Shown here: positions 28,092 to 37,960 of the stretch, piece after piece
Layout of the letters: every line of letters begins with the position of its first letter
How positions within the stretch are numbered: the stretch's first letter is position 1
The notes under the pieces: model-generated
Told to the model about the DNA's origin: nothing
Database searches by the model: none
Seen by the model: the letters and a program-made list of their open reading frames with translations, nothing else
Program-made: the position numbers and the translations under genes
Assembly: GCF_003258515.1 (NCBI RefSeq)
Contig: NZ_QGEH01000001.1
Span: 2,604,001-2,668,000 of the forward strand
Direction: 5' to 3'
From: Marinobacter bohaiensis
Lineage (GTDB): Bacteria; Pseudomonadota; Gammaproteobacteria; Pseudomonadales; Oleiphilaceae
DNA length: 64,000 bases

Positions 28092-30911
28092 GTGTTGATC
28101 GGTCACAGGTCCCTGTTCCGTCACCTGGTCATCCTGTCCCTGTTACTGCCCGCGCTGGCCCTGGCCGCAACGGCACCCGTCAAGAGTCCCAACGACGACA
28201 ACCAATATCGCTATCTGGAGCTCGAAAACGGCCTGAACGTACTGCTGATTTCCGATCCGGACGCCGACAAGGCGGCCGCCGCCATGAACGTGTCGGTGGG
28301 CAGCGGTGACGATCCCGATGATCGCCAGGGACTGGCGCACTTCCTCGAACACATGCTGTTCCTGGGCACGGAGAAATACCCGGAGCCCGGCGAATACCAG
28401 CAGTTCATCGCCAGTCACGGTGGGTCCCACAACGCGTTTACGGCGTTCCAGGACACCAACTACTTCTTCGATATCCAGGCCGACGAGCTGGAACCGGCGC
28501 TGGACCGTTTCGCCCAGCAGTTCGCCGCACCCCTGTTCACCGCCGAGTTGGTGGACCGGGAGAAGAACGCCGTCAATTCCGAATACTCCTCCAAGCTGAA
28601 GGAGGACGGCCGCCGCTTCCATTCCGCCGAGGAAGCCGTCATGAACCCGGAACACGCCATGAGCCGGTTTGCGGTGGGCGATCTGGACACCCTGGCCGAC
28701 CGTCCGGGCGATCCGATCCGTGACGATCTGGTGCAGTTCTGGAAATCGCACTATTCGTCAAACCTGATGAGCCTGGTGGTGCTGGGCAAACAGTCACTGG
28801 ATCAACTGGAGGCGATGGTCAAGCCCCGCTTCTCGGCGATCGAGAACCGCCAGCTGGCGCCCCATGAGCACACGGCCCCCATCTTCAAGCCGGGCTTCCT
28901 GCCGTCGTTCCTGCAGGTGCAGTCCCTCAAGGACGTGCGCCGTCTGGAGCTGACCTTCCCGCTGCCGTCCCAGCAGGACGAATACGCCGACAAACCGGTG
29001 GGTTACATCGCCAACCTGCTCGGCCACGAAGGTCAGGGCAGCCTGCTCAACGTGCTCAAGCAGGCGGGTCTGGCCAACAGCCTGGCCGCCGGCCAGGGTC
29101 AGGACACCGGCCACGAGAGCAGCCTGAACATCAGCCTGTCACTGACGCCCCAGGGGGTGGAGAACTGGCGCAACGTCATCGCCCTCACCTTCGACTACAT
29201 CGACCGGATCCGTCAGGACGGCATCCAGGAAACCTACTTCGACGAGCTGCGGCAGCTGTCAGAGACCGGCTTCCGTTTCCAGGAGAAGCGTTCGCCGATC
29301 CACACCGTCAGCTCGCTGGCCATGCAGATGCAACGGGTCAAACCCGCCGACGTCCTGCGCGCGCCCTGGATGATGGAGGATTACACGCCGGCAAAATACC
29401 GCGCCGTGCTGGATCGCCTCACCCCGGACAACGTGCTGATCTCCCTGATGACGCCGCAGGCCCTGCCCAAGGACGCCCCGCGCACCGAATGGTACGACAC
29501 GCCCTACCAGGTGACCGACTTCGACCCGGCCCAACTGGACGACGCGCCCGAAGCCCTCGCGGCCCAGCTTGGCCTGCCGGAGCGCAACCCGTTTATCCCG
29601 GAGGATTTCAGCATGGTGCCGGGCCAGACCATGGCTCACCCGATCAAGCTGGACGCGCCGGGTGCACCGACGGTCTGGTACGCGCGCGACAAGCATTTCG
29701 GCACCCCCAAGGCCAACGTCTATCTGAGTCTGCGCTCGCCCCTGACCCGGGATTCCGCCCACGGCCAGGTGCTCACCGAGCTGCTGGTAGACAGCATCCG
29801 CGACAACCTCAACGCCTACGCCTATCCCGCCCAGCTGGCCGGGCTGGACTATCGGGTGTACTCGCACCTGCGCGGCATCACCCTCCGCGTGGGCGGCTAC
29901 AACGACAAGCTGCACGTGCTGCTGCGCCGGATCATGACCCAGGTGGCAAATGGCGAGATCGACCCCGCCCGTTTCGAGATCAACCGCAAGCGCATGATCG
30001 ACGAGCTGCGCAACCAGGCGAAGAGCAAGCCGGTCAGTCAGGTCATGTCGGAAATGCAGAGCGCGCTGATCGAGGGCGCCTGGCCAACCGGGGACAAGCT
30101 GGCGGAAGCGGAATCGGTCACGCTTGGCGAGCTGCGTGAGTTCGCCCGTGACTACCTGAAGGAAGTGGATCCGGTGATGCTCGTCCACGGCAACCTGACG
30201 GAAGCCGCCGCCATCAACCTGCAGCGTCAGGCCAACGCCCTGCTGTTCGACGACAGCGACATCAAGTCGGTGCCGCGCAGCGGCGTACGCAAGCTGCCGG
30301 AGGGCGAGACCGATATCGGGTTGCAGGTGGATCATCCGGACACCGGCTATGCCCTCTACGTGCAGGGCGATTCCACCGAATTCGACGAACGCGCCCGCTT
30401 TGCGGTGCTGGCGCAAATCATCAGCAGCCCATTCTACGAGAGTCTGCGCACGCACCAGCAGCTGGGCTATATCGTGCAATCCTCGTCGTTCGAGATGCTG
30501 GAAGTGCCAGCCCTGGGCTTCATGATCCAGTCACCCAACAGCGGTGCGGACAAGCTGGACCAGGCGGTTGGCGAGTTCCTGACAAACTTCGAAGGCAAGC
30601 TGGCCGACATGAGCCCGGCCGAAGTAGCGCGGGAGAAGCAGGCGGTGCTCAGCCAGTTGCTGGCGCAGGACCGCCAGCTCGGCGAGGTTTCCGAGCGCTA
30701 CTGGCGCGAGATTGACCGCCAGGCGTTTGACTTCGACAGCCGCCAGAAGATGGCCGAGGCGATTCGCAAAGTGTCCCTCGACGACCTGACCCACACCTAC
30801 CGCGAAGAGATCGAGCCGCGCCTGCGGTCCCTGAAAGTCACCGCTGGCCAGCAGGTCACCGATGACCGGGCCGCCCTGGACACGCTGCGCAGCGCGTCCT
30901 TCGTGTACTGA
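28092..30911 (+). CDS. M16 family zinc metallopeptidase (protease III / pitrilysin-like)
   Basis: Periplasmic insulinase-type protease of 939 residues. A signal peptide precedes the mature part. The inverted zinc motif HxxEH is HFLEH at 83-87, with the third ligand E164 in NSEYSSK. Four pitrilysin-type domains can be followed, with the inactive C-terminal half starting near TVWYARDKHFG and the R-THQQLGYIVQ block near the end, as in E. coli PtrA. Such proteases degrade small peptides. AAAGGAG is placed 4 nt before GTG 28092 and 7 nt before TTG 28095; either may be the start. The frame extends upstream into the previous gene but without a start signal. Confidence 0.9.
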   Translation: MLIGHRSLFRHLVILSLLLPALALAATAPVKSPNDDNQYRYLELENGLNVLLISDPDADKAAAAMNVSVGSGDDPDDRQGLAHFLEHMLFLGTEKYPEPGEYQQFIASHGGSHNAFTAFQDTNYFFDIQADELEPALDRFAQQFAAPLFTAELVDREKNAVNSEYSSKLKEDGRRFHSAEEAVMNPEHAMSRFAVGDLDTLADRPGDPIRDDLVQFWKSHYSSNLMSLVVLGKQSLDQLEAMVKPRFSAIENRQLAPHEHTAPIFKPGFLPSFLQVQSLKDVRRLELTFPLPSQQDEYADKPVGYIANLLGHEGQGSLLNVLKQAGLANSLAAGQGQDTGHESSLNISLSLTPQGVENWRNVIALTFDYIDRIRQDGIQETYFDELRQLSETGFRFQEKRSPIHTVSSLAMQMQRVKPADVLRAPWMMEDYTPAKYRAVLDRLTPDNVLISLMTPQALPKDAPRTEWYDTPYQVTDFDPAQLDDAPEALAAQLGLPERNPFIPEDFSMVPGQTMAHPIKLDAPGAPTVWYARDKHFGTPKANVYLSLRSPLTRDSAHGQVLTELLVDSIRDNLNAYAYPAQLAGLDYRVYSHLRGITLRVGGYNDKLHVLLRRIMTQVANGEIDPARFEINRKRMIDELRNQAKSKPVSQVMSEMQSALIEGAWPTGDKLAEAESVTLGELREFARDYLKEVDPVMLVHGNLTEAAAINLQRQANALLFDDSDIKSVPRSGVRKLPEGETDIGLQVDHPDTGYALYVQGDSTEFDERARFAVLAQIISSPFYESLRTHQQLGYIVQSSSFEMLEVPALGFMIQSPNSGADKLDQAVGEFLTNFEGKLADMSPAEVAREKQAVLSQLLAQDRQLGEVSERYWREIDRQAFDFDSRQKMAEAIRKVSLDDLTHTYREEIEPRLRSLKVTAGQQVTDDRAALDTLRSASFVY

Positions 30912-30923
30912 TCCCGCCAACCT

Positions 30924-30955
30924 GGCGGGGCGGCTCTGCCACAAGCCGCCCCGCC
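30924..30955. terminator. Strong hairpin between the convergent M16 protease and mtnA genes
   Basis: Perfect 12-bp stem GGCGGGGCGGCT/AGCCGCCCCGCC with an 8-nt loop. There is no clear T-run on either side, so termination may be Rho-assisted. Confidence 0.6.
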
Positions 30956-31016
30956 CTCTCTATCCGTTTCGTTTCAATCTGAAGCTTACTGCCCACTGAA
31001 TCACTGACCACGCAGG

Positions 31017-32081
31017 TCAGAATACGGCGCGCATGGCCTCGAGGCTGGGCCTTTCGATGACGCCCTTCTCGGTGACGATGGCATCGATCAGTTCCGCCGG
31101 CGTCACGTCGAACACGGGGTTATAGACGCTCACACCGTCCGGCGCCACGGACACGCCGCGTACCGCCCTGACCTCACTGCCATCCCGCTCTTCGATGGGA
31201 ATGTCCGCGCCGGACTGCAGCGCCATGTCGACGGTGCTGGACGGCGCCACCACCATGAATTTCACCCCGTGATGCCGGGCCAGCACCGCCAGGCTGTAGG
31301 TGCCGATCTTGTTGGCCACATCGCCGTTGGCGGTGATCCTATCCGCTCCCACGATGACCCAGCGCACCTCGCCCTGACGCAGGATCTGGGCGGCGGCGCT
31401 GTCCGCGTTCAGAGTCACCGGAATGCCTTCCTGCTGAAGTTCCCAGGCGGTCAGGCGGCTGCCCTGCAGCCAGGGGCGGGTTTCGTCGGCGTAGACCCGC
31501 GTCAGCCGACCGGCGCGCCACAGGCTGCGCACCACACCCAGCGCCGTGCCGTAACCGCCGGTGGCCAGGGCGCCGGTGTTGCAGTGGGTCAGCACCGCGA
31601 ATGGGCTGTCCGGCATGATGCCCAGGGCGTGTTGCCCCATCAGCCGGTTGGCGGCCACATCCTCGGCGTGAATGGCTTCCGCCTCACCGGTCAGGCTGGC
31701 GACCGCATCCGCAGCGCTGGCGCAGGTCTGCAGCCGTGTGCGCATCCGCTCCAGCGCCCAGAACAGGTTCACCGCCGTGGGCCGGGAGGCCGCCAGGCGA
31801 TCGATGGCATCGCCCACCGCCATTTTCCAGTCAGCGTCCCGGCCGGCTCGCTGGGCCGCCAGCACCACACCGTAAGCGGCCGTGATGCCGATGGCCGGCG
31901 CGCCGCGAACGACCATATCGCGGATGGCGTCGGCCACGCCCTGAGCGTCGTTGTAGGTCAGCCAGATTTCGTCATCCGGCAGCAGGCGCTGGTCGAGCAG
32001 CGCCAGGTGGTCGCCATGCCAGAGGATGGCCAGGGTGCCGAGGCTGTCGGAGGTAGAGTTGGCGGCGGGTGAATCGGTCAT
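31017..32081 (-). CDS. mtnA: Methylthioribose-1-phosphate isomerase
   Basis: Methionine-salvage enzyme converting 5-methylthioribose-1-phosphate to methylthioribulose-1-phosphate, 354 residues. The catalytic pair is Cys 167 in [10 protein letters not shown] and Asp 247 in [15 protein letters not shown] and [10 protein letters not shown] are family blocks. It is divergent from the deaminase gene that acts on methylthioadenosine, the same arrangement as in Pseudomonas (PA3169/PA3170). Confidence 0.94.
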   Translation of the reverse strand: MTDSPAANSTSDSLGTLAILWHGDHLALLDQRLLPDDEIWLTYNDAQGVADAIRDMVVRGAPAIGITAAYGVVLAAQRAGRDADWKMAVGDAIDRLAASRPTAVNLFWALERMRTRLQTCASAADAVASLTGEAEAIHAEDVAANRLMGQHALGIMPDSPFAVLTHCNTGALATGGYGTALGVVRSLWRAGRLTRVYADETRPWLQGSRLTAWELQQEGIPVTLNADSAAAQILRQGEVRWVIVGADRITANGDVANKIGTYSLAVLARHHGVKFMVVAPSSTVDMALQSGADIPIEERDGSEVRAVRGVSVAPDGVSVYNPVFDVTPAELIDAIVTEKGVIERPSLEAMRAVF

Positions 32082-32119
32082 GGAAAAGCGTCCTGAAACT
32101 GAGGAGTTACTGGCCCCCG

Positions 32120-32187
32120 ATTATAGCCCGTCCGGACGACTCCGGGCACCCGATCCGCTGGTTCCGTCCGGTCCGTATCGCTATACT
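32120..32187. promoter_or_regulatory. Divergent promoter elements of mtnA and the deaminase gene
   Basis: A perfect TATAAT for mtnA on the minus strand (32125 down to 32120), 39 nt before its start, and TATACT on the plus strand (32182-32187) for the deaminase gene. The -35 elements are weak on both sides. Confidence 0.5.
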
Positions 32188-32250
32188 GGCGGACACGCCG
32201 ACGCCGCCCGTTCACGGCGTCAGAACCGGATTCTCCCAACCAGGACTGGC

Positions 32251-33582
32251 ATGACCGCAGACACCATCACCGCTGTCGACACCCGCATCAACGCGCGCTG
32301 GATCATCCCCGTCGTTCCCTCGGGCACGGTCCTCAATCACCACGCCCTGCTGATCCAGGGCGACCGCATCGAAGCCATCGTGCCCCAGGCCGACGCCGAC
32401 CGCGATTACCGCGCCCGCGAAACCCTGGACCTGGGCGACCACGTGCTGCTGCCGGGGCTGGTCAATGCCCACGGTCACGCCGCCATGTCGTTGATGCGGG
32501 GCCTGGCGGACGACCTGCCGCTGATGACCTGGTTGAACGACCACATCTGGCCGGCGGAGGCCAAGTTCGTCAGCGACGACTTCATCGCCGACGGCACCCG
32601 GCTGGCCATTGCCGAGATGCTACGCACCGGCACCACCTGCTTCTCGGACATGTACTTCTTTCCCGAGATCGCGGCCCAGACCGCCACCGACGTGGGCATC
32701 CGCAGCCAGATCTGTTTCCCGGTGATGGACTTTCCCACCGCCTGGGGCAGCGGGCCGGACGACTACCTGAGCAAAGGCGCCGACCTGATCGATCAGTGGG
32801 GCCAGCACAGCCACGCCCGCATCGCCATCGGCCCGCACGCGCCCTACACCGTCTCCGACGGCCCGCTGAAAGCCATCGTCGAGCTGGCGCAGGACAAGCA
32901 GGCCGCCATCCAGATTCACCTGCATGAAACCGCATTCGAGGTGGCCGACGCCCTGGAGAAATCCGGCATCCGCCCGACCCAGCGGCTGGCCGACCTGGGC
33001 CTGCTGACGCCCAACACCCAGTGCGTGCACATGACCCAGGTGGATCCCGGCGACCTGATGCGCATGGCCGAGAGCGGCGCCCACGTGGTGCACTGCCCGG
33101 AATCCAACCTGAAACTGGCCAGCGGCTTCTGCCCGGTGGACAAGCTGCAGAAGGCCGGCGTCAACGTCGCCATCGGCACCGACGGGGCCGCCAGCAACAA
33201 CGATCTGGACCTGTTCGGTGAAGTCTCCACCGCCGCCATGCTGGCCAAGGCCGTGGCGGAAGACGCCGCCGCCCTCTCCGCCCACGATGCGCTGGCCATG
33301 GCCACCCTCAACGGCGCACGGGCACTGGGTCGCGACCACGAGATCGGCTCGCTGGAAGCAGGCAAACTGGCCGACGTGATCGCCATCGACCTGAGCGACC
33401 CGTTCAACCAGCCGATCTACGACCCGGCCTCGCACCTGGTCTACAGCCGTCACGGACGCCAGTTGAGCCACAGCTGGATCGGCGGCGTACCCCAGGTACA
33501 GGACGGACGACTGACGCGGATCGACGTGCCGGACCTGATGCTTCGCGTAGATCAATGGGCACAACGCATCCGCCAGGGCTGA
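32251..33582 (+). CDS. mtaD: TRZ/ATZ family hydrolase, probable 5-methylthioadenosine deaminase
   Basis: Metal-dependent amidohydrolase of 443 residues. Metal ligands are H74 and H76 in [13 protein letters not shown], a histidine in HLHETAFE (about 225) and D311 in [13 protein letters not shown]. The close homologue by position in P. aeruginosa (PA3170) deaminates methylthioadenosine to methylthioinosine, which then feeds mtnA. S-adenosylhomocysteine is the usual second substrate in this family. AGGA is placed 5 nt before the ATG. ubiG follows after 53 nt, so SAH or MTA removal is linked to a SAM-dependent methyltransferase. Confidence 0.88.
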   Translation: MTADTITAVDTRINARWIIPVVPSGTVLNHHALLIQGDRIEAIVPQADADRDYRARETLDLGDHVLLPGLVNAHGHAAMSLMRGLADDLPLMTWLNDHIWPAEAKFVSDDFIADGTRLAIAEMLRTGTTCFSDMYFFPEIAAQTATDVGIRSQICFPVMDFPTAWGSGPDDYLSKGADLIDQWGQHSHARIAIGPHAPYTVSDGPLKAIVELAQDKQAAIQIHLHETAFEVADALEKSGIRPTQRLADLGLLTPNTQCVHMTQVDPGDLMRMAESGAHVVHCPESNLKLASGFCPVDKLQKAGVNVAIGTDGAASNNDLDLFGEVSTAAMLAKAVAEDAAALSAHDALAMATLNGARALGRDHEIGSLEAGKLADVIAIDLSDPFNQPIYDPASHLVYSRHGRQLSHSWIGGVPQVQDGRLTRIDVPDLMLRVDQWAQRIRQG

Positions 33583-33635
33583 AGAGCCGCCCGGCGTCGA
33601 TGCCGACAGACTTGCTGACAGGAAACCTGAGAATC

Positions 33636-34394
33636 ATGACCGGTAACAACACAAGCGGTAACAACGTGAGCGGTAGCAACGTAGACCAGAACGAAATCGC
33701 CAAATTCGAGGCCCTCGCCAGCCGCTGGTGGGACCCCAACAGCGAGTTCAAGCCCCTGCACGAGATCAACCCGCTGCGCCTGAACTACATCGACGAGCGC
33801 GCCCCTCTGCCCGGCCGCAAGACGCTCGACGTCGGCTGCGGCGGCGGCCTGCTCAGCGAGGGCATGGCCCAGCGCGGCGCTCACGTCACCGGCATCGATA
33901 TGGGCGAAGCGCCACTGTCGGTGGCCAAGCTGCACGGGCTGGAGTCCGGCATCAAGGTGGATTATCGCCGGGTCAGCGTCGAAGAGCTGGCCGAGGATCC
34001 GGAGCACGCCGGCCAGTACGACGTGGTCACCTGCCTGGAGATGCTGGAACATGTGCCGGATCCTGGCTCGGTGATCCGCGCCTGCGCCAAACTGCTGCGC
34101 CCCGGCGGCGACCTGTTCGTCTCCACCATTAACCGCAACCCCAAGTCGTTCCTGTTCGCCATCGTCGGCGCCGAGTACGTGCTCAACATGCTGCCCAAGG
34201 GCACCCACGAGTGGCGCAAGTTCATCCGGCCTTCGGAGATGTCGAACTTCCTGCGTGACGCGGGCTTCGAAGTGAACGACCTGACCGGCATGACCTATAA
34301 CCCGATTACCCGCATCTACAAACTGGGCCGGGACGTGGACGTGAACTACCTGATGCACGCCAAACGGCACGACGACCGGAGCGACACGGTTTGA
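33636..34394 (+). CDS. ubiG: Ubiquinone biosynthesis O-methyltransferase UbiG
   Basis: SAM-dependent enzyme that makes both O-methylations in ubiquinone synthesis, 252 residues. Class I methyltransferase motif [13 protein letters not shown] is at about 65-76, with family blocks [20 protein letters not shown] and [12 protein letters not shown]. The first 15 residues are an odd low-complexity Asn/Ser/Gly run ([14 protein letters not shown]), whose DNA holds three near-repeats of a 15-nt unit, and is probably disordered. The ATG after AGGAAAC is chosen; the frame upstream overlaps the deaminase gene. Its stop overlaps the start of mupP by 4 nt. Confidence 0.94.
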   Translation: MTGNNTSGNNVSGSNVDQNEIAKFEALASRWWDPNSEFKPLHEINPLRLNYIDERAPLPGRKTLDVGCGGGLLSEGMAQRGAHVTGIDMGEAPLSVAKLHGLESGIKVDYRRVSVEELAEDPEHAGQYDVVTCLEMLEHVPDPGSVIRACAKLLRPGGDLFVSTINRNPKSFLFAIVGAEYVLNMLPKGTHEWRKFIRPSEMSNFLRDAGFEVNDLTGMTYNPITRIYKLGRDVDVNYLMHAKRHDDRSDTV

Positions 34395-35053
34395 ACCGCC
34401 CGCGCGCCGTCCTCTTCGACCTCGACGGCACACTGATCGACACGGCGCCGGATTTCGTCCGCTGCCTGAATGCCGTGCGCACCCGTTACCGGCTGCCTCA
34501 CCTGCCGGAAGACGTGATCCGCGAAGCCGTATCCGACGGCGCCCGGGCGATGATCCAGGTGGGCTTCGACCTGACGCCGGACGACGACGATTACTTCGAC
34601 CGGCACAGCGAATTCCTCGACATGTACGAGAGCGAGATCGCCGTCGATACCCGCCTTTTCCCGGGTATGGAGGACGTGCTGGGCTGGCTCGAGGACAACG
34701 GCATCGCCTGGGGCATCGTCACCAACAAACCGCGCCGCTTCAGCGTGCCGCTGCTGCACGCCCTGGACCTGCACGACCGCTGCGATGCCCTGGTGTGCCC
34801 GGACGACGTGGATCAGCGCAAGCCGCATCCCGAATCCCTGTTCCTGGCCAGCGAACTGCTCCAGGTGCCGCCGCCGCAATGCATCTACGTGGGTGACCAC
34901 ATCCGCGATATCGAAGCCGGACGACGCGCCGGCATGACTACCATTGCCGCCCGTTACGGCTACGTCCGCCACCCGGGAGAAATCGGCGAGTGGCAGGCCG
35001 ACTACATCATTGATTCCGCCGCCCAGCTGCTGAGCCTGTTACAGAGCCGCTAG
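34391..35053 (+). CDS. mupP: HAD-family phosphatase, N-acetylmuramic acid 6-phosphate phosphatase type
   Basis: Haloacid-dehalogenase phosphatase of 220 residues. The DxD motif is [11 protein letters not shown] (D10, D12), with K in VTNKPRR and the acidic pair in [11 protein letters not shown]. In Pseudomonas the gene directly after ubiG is MupP, a peptidoglycan-recycling phosphatase formerly called gph; synteny supports that name, though a phosphoglycolate phosphatase cannot be excluded. It starts with TTG, overlapping the ubiG stop (TTGA), with GGAG 9 nt upstream, so the two are translationally coupled. Confidence 0.85.
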   Translation: MNRPRAVLFDLDGTLIDTAPDFVRCLNAVRTRYRLPHLPEDVIREAVSDGARAMIQVGFDLTPDDDDYFDRHSEFLDMYESEIAVDTRLFPGMEDVLGWLEDNGIAWGIVTNKPRRFSVPLLHALDLHDRCDALVCPDDVDQRKPHPESLFLASELLQVPPPQCIYVGDHIRDIEAGRRAGMTTIAARYGYVRHPGEIGEWQADYIIDSAAQLLSLLQSR

Positions 35054-35214
35054 TGGCACGGGCACAGGCACGCAGCACGCTGTTATCCAATCGTTTTTCG
35101 AATCAGACAGTGATCGATCCCGGTAAATCGGGCAGGCTACAATCAGAGATGACGGATCGCTCCCATCGGGCGATTCATGCACCGCCCCGCCGGGCCGAGT
35201 AAGGAGACCGAACC

Positions 35215-35958
35215 ATGCAAGACTACCAAGCACCGGCCGACCTGCTTAAAGATCGCATTATCCTCGTCACTGGCGCCGGAGACGGCATCGGCCGCTGCGC
35301 CGCCATGACCTACGCCGCCCACGGCGCGACGGTCATCCTGCTGGGGCGCACCATCAGCAAGCTGGAGTCGGTTTACGACGAGATCGAGGCCGCCGGCCAT
35401 CCCAAGCCCGCCATCGTACCGATGAACCTGGAAGGCGCCGCGGTCAAGGACTACGAAGAGATGGCCATGACCATCGAGGAACAGTTCGGCCAGGTGGACG
35501 GCATCCTGCACAACGCTGGCCTGCTGGGGCAGCGCACGCCGATCGAGCTCTACGACCCGGAAGTGTGGGACCAGGTCATGCGGGTGAACGTCACCGCGCC
35601 CTTCCTGCTCACCCGGGCGCTGATTCCGGCCATGCGCAAATCCAGCGACGCCTCGATCGTGTTCGTATCCTCCAGCGTGGGGCGCAAGGCGCGCGCCCAC
35701 TGGGGCGCCTACTCGGTGTCCAAGTTCGCCCTGGAGGGCCTGAGCCAGCTGCTGGCCGACGAGCTGGACGACGAGCGCCACAACGTACGGGCCAACAGCC
35801 TCAACCCCGGCGCTACCCGTACCAACATGCGCGCTCACGCCTACCCGGCGGAAAACCCGGACAGCAACCCGACGCCGGAGGACATCATGCCGATGTTCCT
35901 CTACCTGATGGGCCAGGACAGCCACGGCGTCACCGGCCAACAGTTCGACGCGCGCTGA
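35215..35958 (+). CDS. yciK: YciK family short-chain oxidoreductase
   Basis: Classical SDR of 247 residues: TGAGDGIGR cofactor motif near 20-28, NAG in LHNAGLLG, catalytic serine in VSSSVG and Y-x3-K in YSVSK. The ending GVTGQQFDAR is typical of YciK. The substrate is unknown. TAAGGAG lies 9 nt before the ATG. It closes the conserved mtaD-ubiG-mupP-yciK block. Confidence 0.9.
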   Translation: MQDYQAPADLLKDRIILVTGAGDGIGRCAAMTYAAHGATVILLGRTISKLESVYDEIEAAGHPKPAIVPMNLEGAAVKDYEEMAMTIEEQFGQVDGILHNAGLLGQRTPIELYDPEVWDQVMRVNVTAPFLLTRALIPAMRKSSDASIVFVSSSVGRKARAHWGAYSVSKFALEGLSQLLADELDDERHNVRANSLNPGATRTNMRAHAYPAENPDSNPTPEDIMPMFLYLMGQDSHGVTGQQFDAR

Positions 35959-35962
35959 TCCC

Positions 35963-36226
35963 ATGAGCCGGGACAACCTTCATCCGATGCAGTTGGTGTT
36001 CTACACCACCGACCACTGCCAGCTTTGTGAACTGGCCGAGGCGCTGCTCGTACAAACGCCCATGGATCCGCCGATTCCCGTGGACGCGGTGGACATTGCC
36101 CAGTCCGAGGCCCTGGTGGCGCGCTATGGCGAGCGTATCCCGGTACTGCGGCGCGCCGACAACGGCCAGGAGCTGGACTGGCCGTTCACCCGGGATGATC
36201 TGCTCTCGTTTCTGGGCAAAACCTGA
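35963..36226 (+). CDS. Glutaredoxin-like family protein
   Basis: Small thioredoxin-fold protein of 87 residues with the CxxC motif CQLC in FYTTDHCQLCELAE and the cis-proline IPVL block. It belongs to the glutaredoxin-like DUF836 group. It begins 5 nt after yciK and is probably cotranscribed. A second ATG eight codons in (MQLVFYTT) would give the more usual length of about 79. Confidence 0.85.
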   Translation: MSRDNLHPMQLVFYTTDHCQLCELAEALLVQTPMDPPIPVDAVDIAQSEALVARYGERIPVLRRADNGQELDWPFTRDDLLSFLGKT

Positions 36227-36270
36227 AGCGATGCATTAGATAGAAATACTCAATTTAAACAGCAATAGGT

Positions 36271-36300
36271 TATAATTTATTATTATCAAAAGTTGATAAT
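36271..36300. promoter_or_regulatory. AT-rich promoter and palindrome upstream of yaaA
   Basis: A perfect TATAAT at 36271-36276 lies next to the inverted repeat ATTATCAA-AAG-TTGATAAT (36282-36300), just where a repressor would sit, about 60-75 bp before yaaA. No known consensus was matched. Confidence 0.55.
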
Positions 36301-36356
36301 CGATTGCTGCGACAGACCCGATTCCGAAGATCCGATCCGACAGTGAGGAACCAATC

Positions 36357-37130
36357 ATGCTGATGGTCATTTCCCCGGCCAAAAACCTGGACTACGAGAG
36401 CCCCCTGGCGACGCAGAAATACTCCCAGCCGGCCTTCCTGGACGACGCCTGCGAACTGATCGACCAGCTCAAGCCGCTGGAGCCGCACCAGGTGAGCAAC
36501 CTGATGGGCATCAGTGAGAAGCTCGGCGAGCTCAACGCCCAGCGCTACCAGGACTGGCACACACCGTTCACCCCGGACAACGCCCGCCCGGCCGTGCTGG
36601 CTTTCAACGGTGACGTCTACACCGGCCTGGATGCGCCGTCCTTCAGCGACGCCGACTTCGAGTTCGCCCAGGATCACCTACGCATCCTGTCCGGCCTCTA
36701 CGGCATACTGCGCCCGCTGGACCTGATGCAGCCCTACCGCCTGGAGATGGGCACCAGGTTCGAGAATACCCGCGGCAAGGACCTGTACGCGTTCTGGGGC
36801 AACAAGCTGACCATGGCCCTGAACGACGAACTGGCGGACGAGGGTCAGGTGCTGATCAACCTGGCCTCCAACGAGTACTTCAAGAGCGTCAAGAAGAAGG
36901 AGCTGGACGCGCGGGTCATCACGCCCCAGTTCAAGGACTGGAAGAACGGCCAGTACAAGATGATCAGCTTTTACGCCAAGAAGGCCCGCGGTCTGATGTG
37001 CGCCTACGCCATCAAGAACCGCATCAACTCGGCGGAAGACCTGAAAAAGTTCGATGTGGCGGGCTATTACTTCAGTGAGGAACAATCCAGCGGCGACAAC
37101 TGGGTGTTCCTGCGTGACGAACCGGCCTGA
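36357..37130 (+). CDS. yaaA: Peroxide stress protein YaaA (DUF328/UPF0246)
   Basis: 257-residue cytoplasmic protein of the YaaA family, which limits Fenton damage under hydrogen peroxide and binds DNA in E. coli. Family blocks seen: [16 protein letters not shown] at the start, [28 protein letters not shown] and [14 protein letters not shown] is about 7 nt before the ATG. It has its own AT-rich promoter region with a palindrome, and a small membrane protein gene follows after 9 nt. Confidence 0.93.
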   Translation: MLMVISPAKNLDYESPLATQKYSQPAFLDDACELIDQLKPLEPHQVSNLMGISEKLGELNAQRYQDWHTPFTPDNARPAVLAFNGDVYTGLDAPSFSDADFEFAQDHLRILSGLYGILRPLDLMQPYRLEMGTRFENTRGKDLYAFWGNKLTMALNDELADEGQVLINLASNEYFKSVKKKELDARVITPQFKDWKNGQYKMISFYAKKARGLMCAYAIKNRINSAEDLKKFDVAGYYFSEEQSSGDNWVFLRDEPA

Positions 37131-37139
37131 ACCTGACCC

Positions 37140-37340
37140 ATGAATGAAGCCCTGTTCTCGGAAATCGCACTTTACGTCCTGCTGACGGGGCTGATTGTGT
37201 GGATGGGCTTCATCGTCTGGGATCTGGCGAAGAAGTCCAAAGCCGGCCGCTTCGGCACGATGGCGCTGTTCATCGTGCTGGGCGCCGGTGTCCTGGGTTT
37301 CGTGATCAAGACGATCCTGGTGGAAGTGATGGGGATCTGA
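37140..37340 (+). CDS. DUF2788 small membrane protein
   Basis: 66 residues with two hydrophobic segments (about 8-28 and 41-60) joined by a basic loop (KKSKAGR), so a two-pass inner-membrane protein with the loop inside. It resembles the DUF2788 proteins often found after yaaA in Pseudomonas-type genomes. The function is unknown. Confidence 0.82.
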   Translation: MNEALFSEIALYVLLTGLIVWMGFIVWDLAKKSKAGRFGTMALFIVLGAGVLGFVIKTILVEVMGI

Positions 37341-37375
37341 ATCGCCCCTTCCTCTCCTCCCCCGCCTCAACCCGC

Positions 37376-37888
37376 CTACAACAACCGTCGCGCCAGCAGC
37401 CTGGCACTCTCAACGGCACACTCGCCCGTCAGTGGCCAGGTCTGCGTCAGCCCTTCGTGCAGCAGCATGAACTCGTCGCGGCACGCCTCCAGTCCCGTGG
37501 CGCGCACCATGCCGTCAGCGACTTCGCCCTTGTGACGTTGCAGCATCTCCCGTAGCGCCGGCTTGTCCGGATGCGCGGCAACGGCGCTGTGGAACAGGCA
37601 GCCGTAGGACGCGTTCTCCGCCATCCACCGACCAACCCGCTCGAACATCTCGCCCAGCACCTGTTCCGGTCCGCCGGACAGATCCCCGAACAAATGCGCC
37701 AGATACCGGGTATGCCGGTGTTCCAGGGCCGTCAGCACCATGTCCTCACGTGACGGGCAGTACTTGTAGAGCGTGCGCAGACTGACCTGCGTGGCGTCCC
37801 GCAGGCCATCCACGCCGATCTCCGCAAAGCCGTGTTCGGCAAAGGCGCGCTCCAGCCCCGCCGCAATTTTCTCTTGTGTCGTTTCCAT
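37376..37888 (-). CDS. TetR family transcriptional regulator
   Basis: 170-residue repressor with an N-terminal TetR helix-turn-helix (AFAEHGFAEIGVDGLRDATQVSLRTLYKYC) seen as the usual F-x-E-x-G and SLRTLYKY pattern, and a C-terminal ligand-binding part containing AENASYGCLFHSA. It is divergent from an EamA-type exporter gene. Two 19-bp sites between them are the likely operators, so it probably represses both itself and the exporter. The inducer is unknown. Confidence 0.9.
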   Translation of the reverse strand: METTQEKIAAGLERAFAEHGFAEIGVDGLRDATQVSLRTLYKYCPSREDMVLTALEHRHTRYLAHLFGDLSGGPEQVLGEMFERVGRWMAENASYGCLFHSAVAAHPDKPALREMLQRHKGEVADGMVRATGLEACRDEFMLLHEGLTQTWPLTGECAVESARLLARRLL

Positions 37889-37890
37889 GG

Positions 37891-37943
37891 TTGACAGAGT
37901 AAAACGATCGCTCTACCTTCGCAAGTAGAACGATCACTTTACC
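37891..37943. promoter_or_regulatory. EamA gene promoter with two TetR operators
   Basis: GTAAAACGATCGCTCTACC (37899-37917) and GTAGAACGATCACTTTACC (37925-37943) agree at 16 of 19 positions, lie 26 bp apart, and each is itself a partial palindrome around CGATCG or CGATCA. A TTGACA at 37891-37896 with TACCTT 17 nt later forms a promoter overlapping the first site. Confidence 0.82.
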
Positions 37944-37960
37944 GATCAGTGGGAGGCCTC

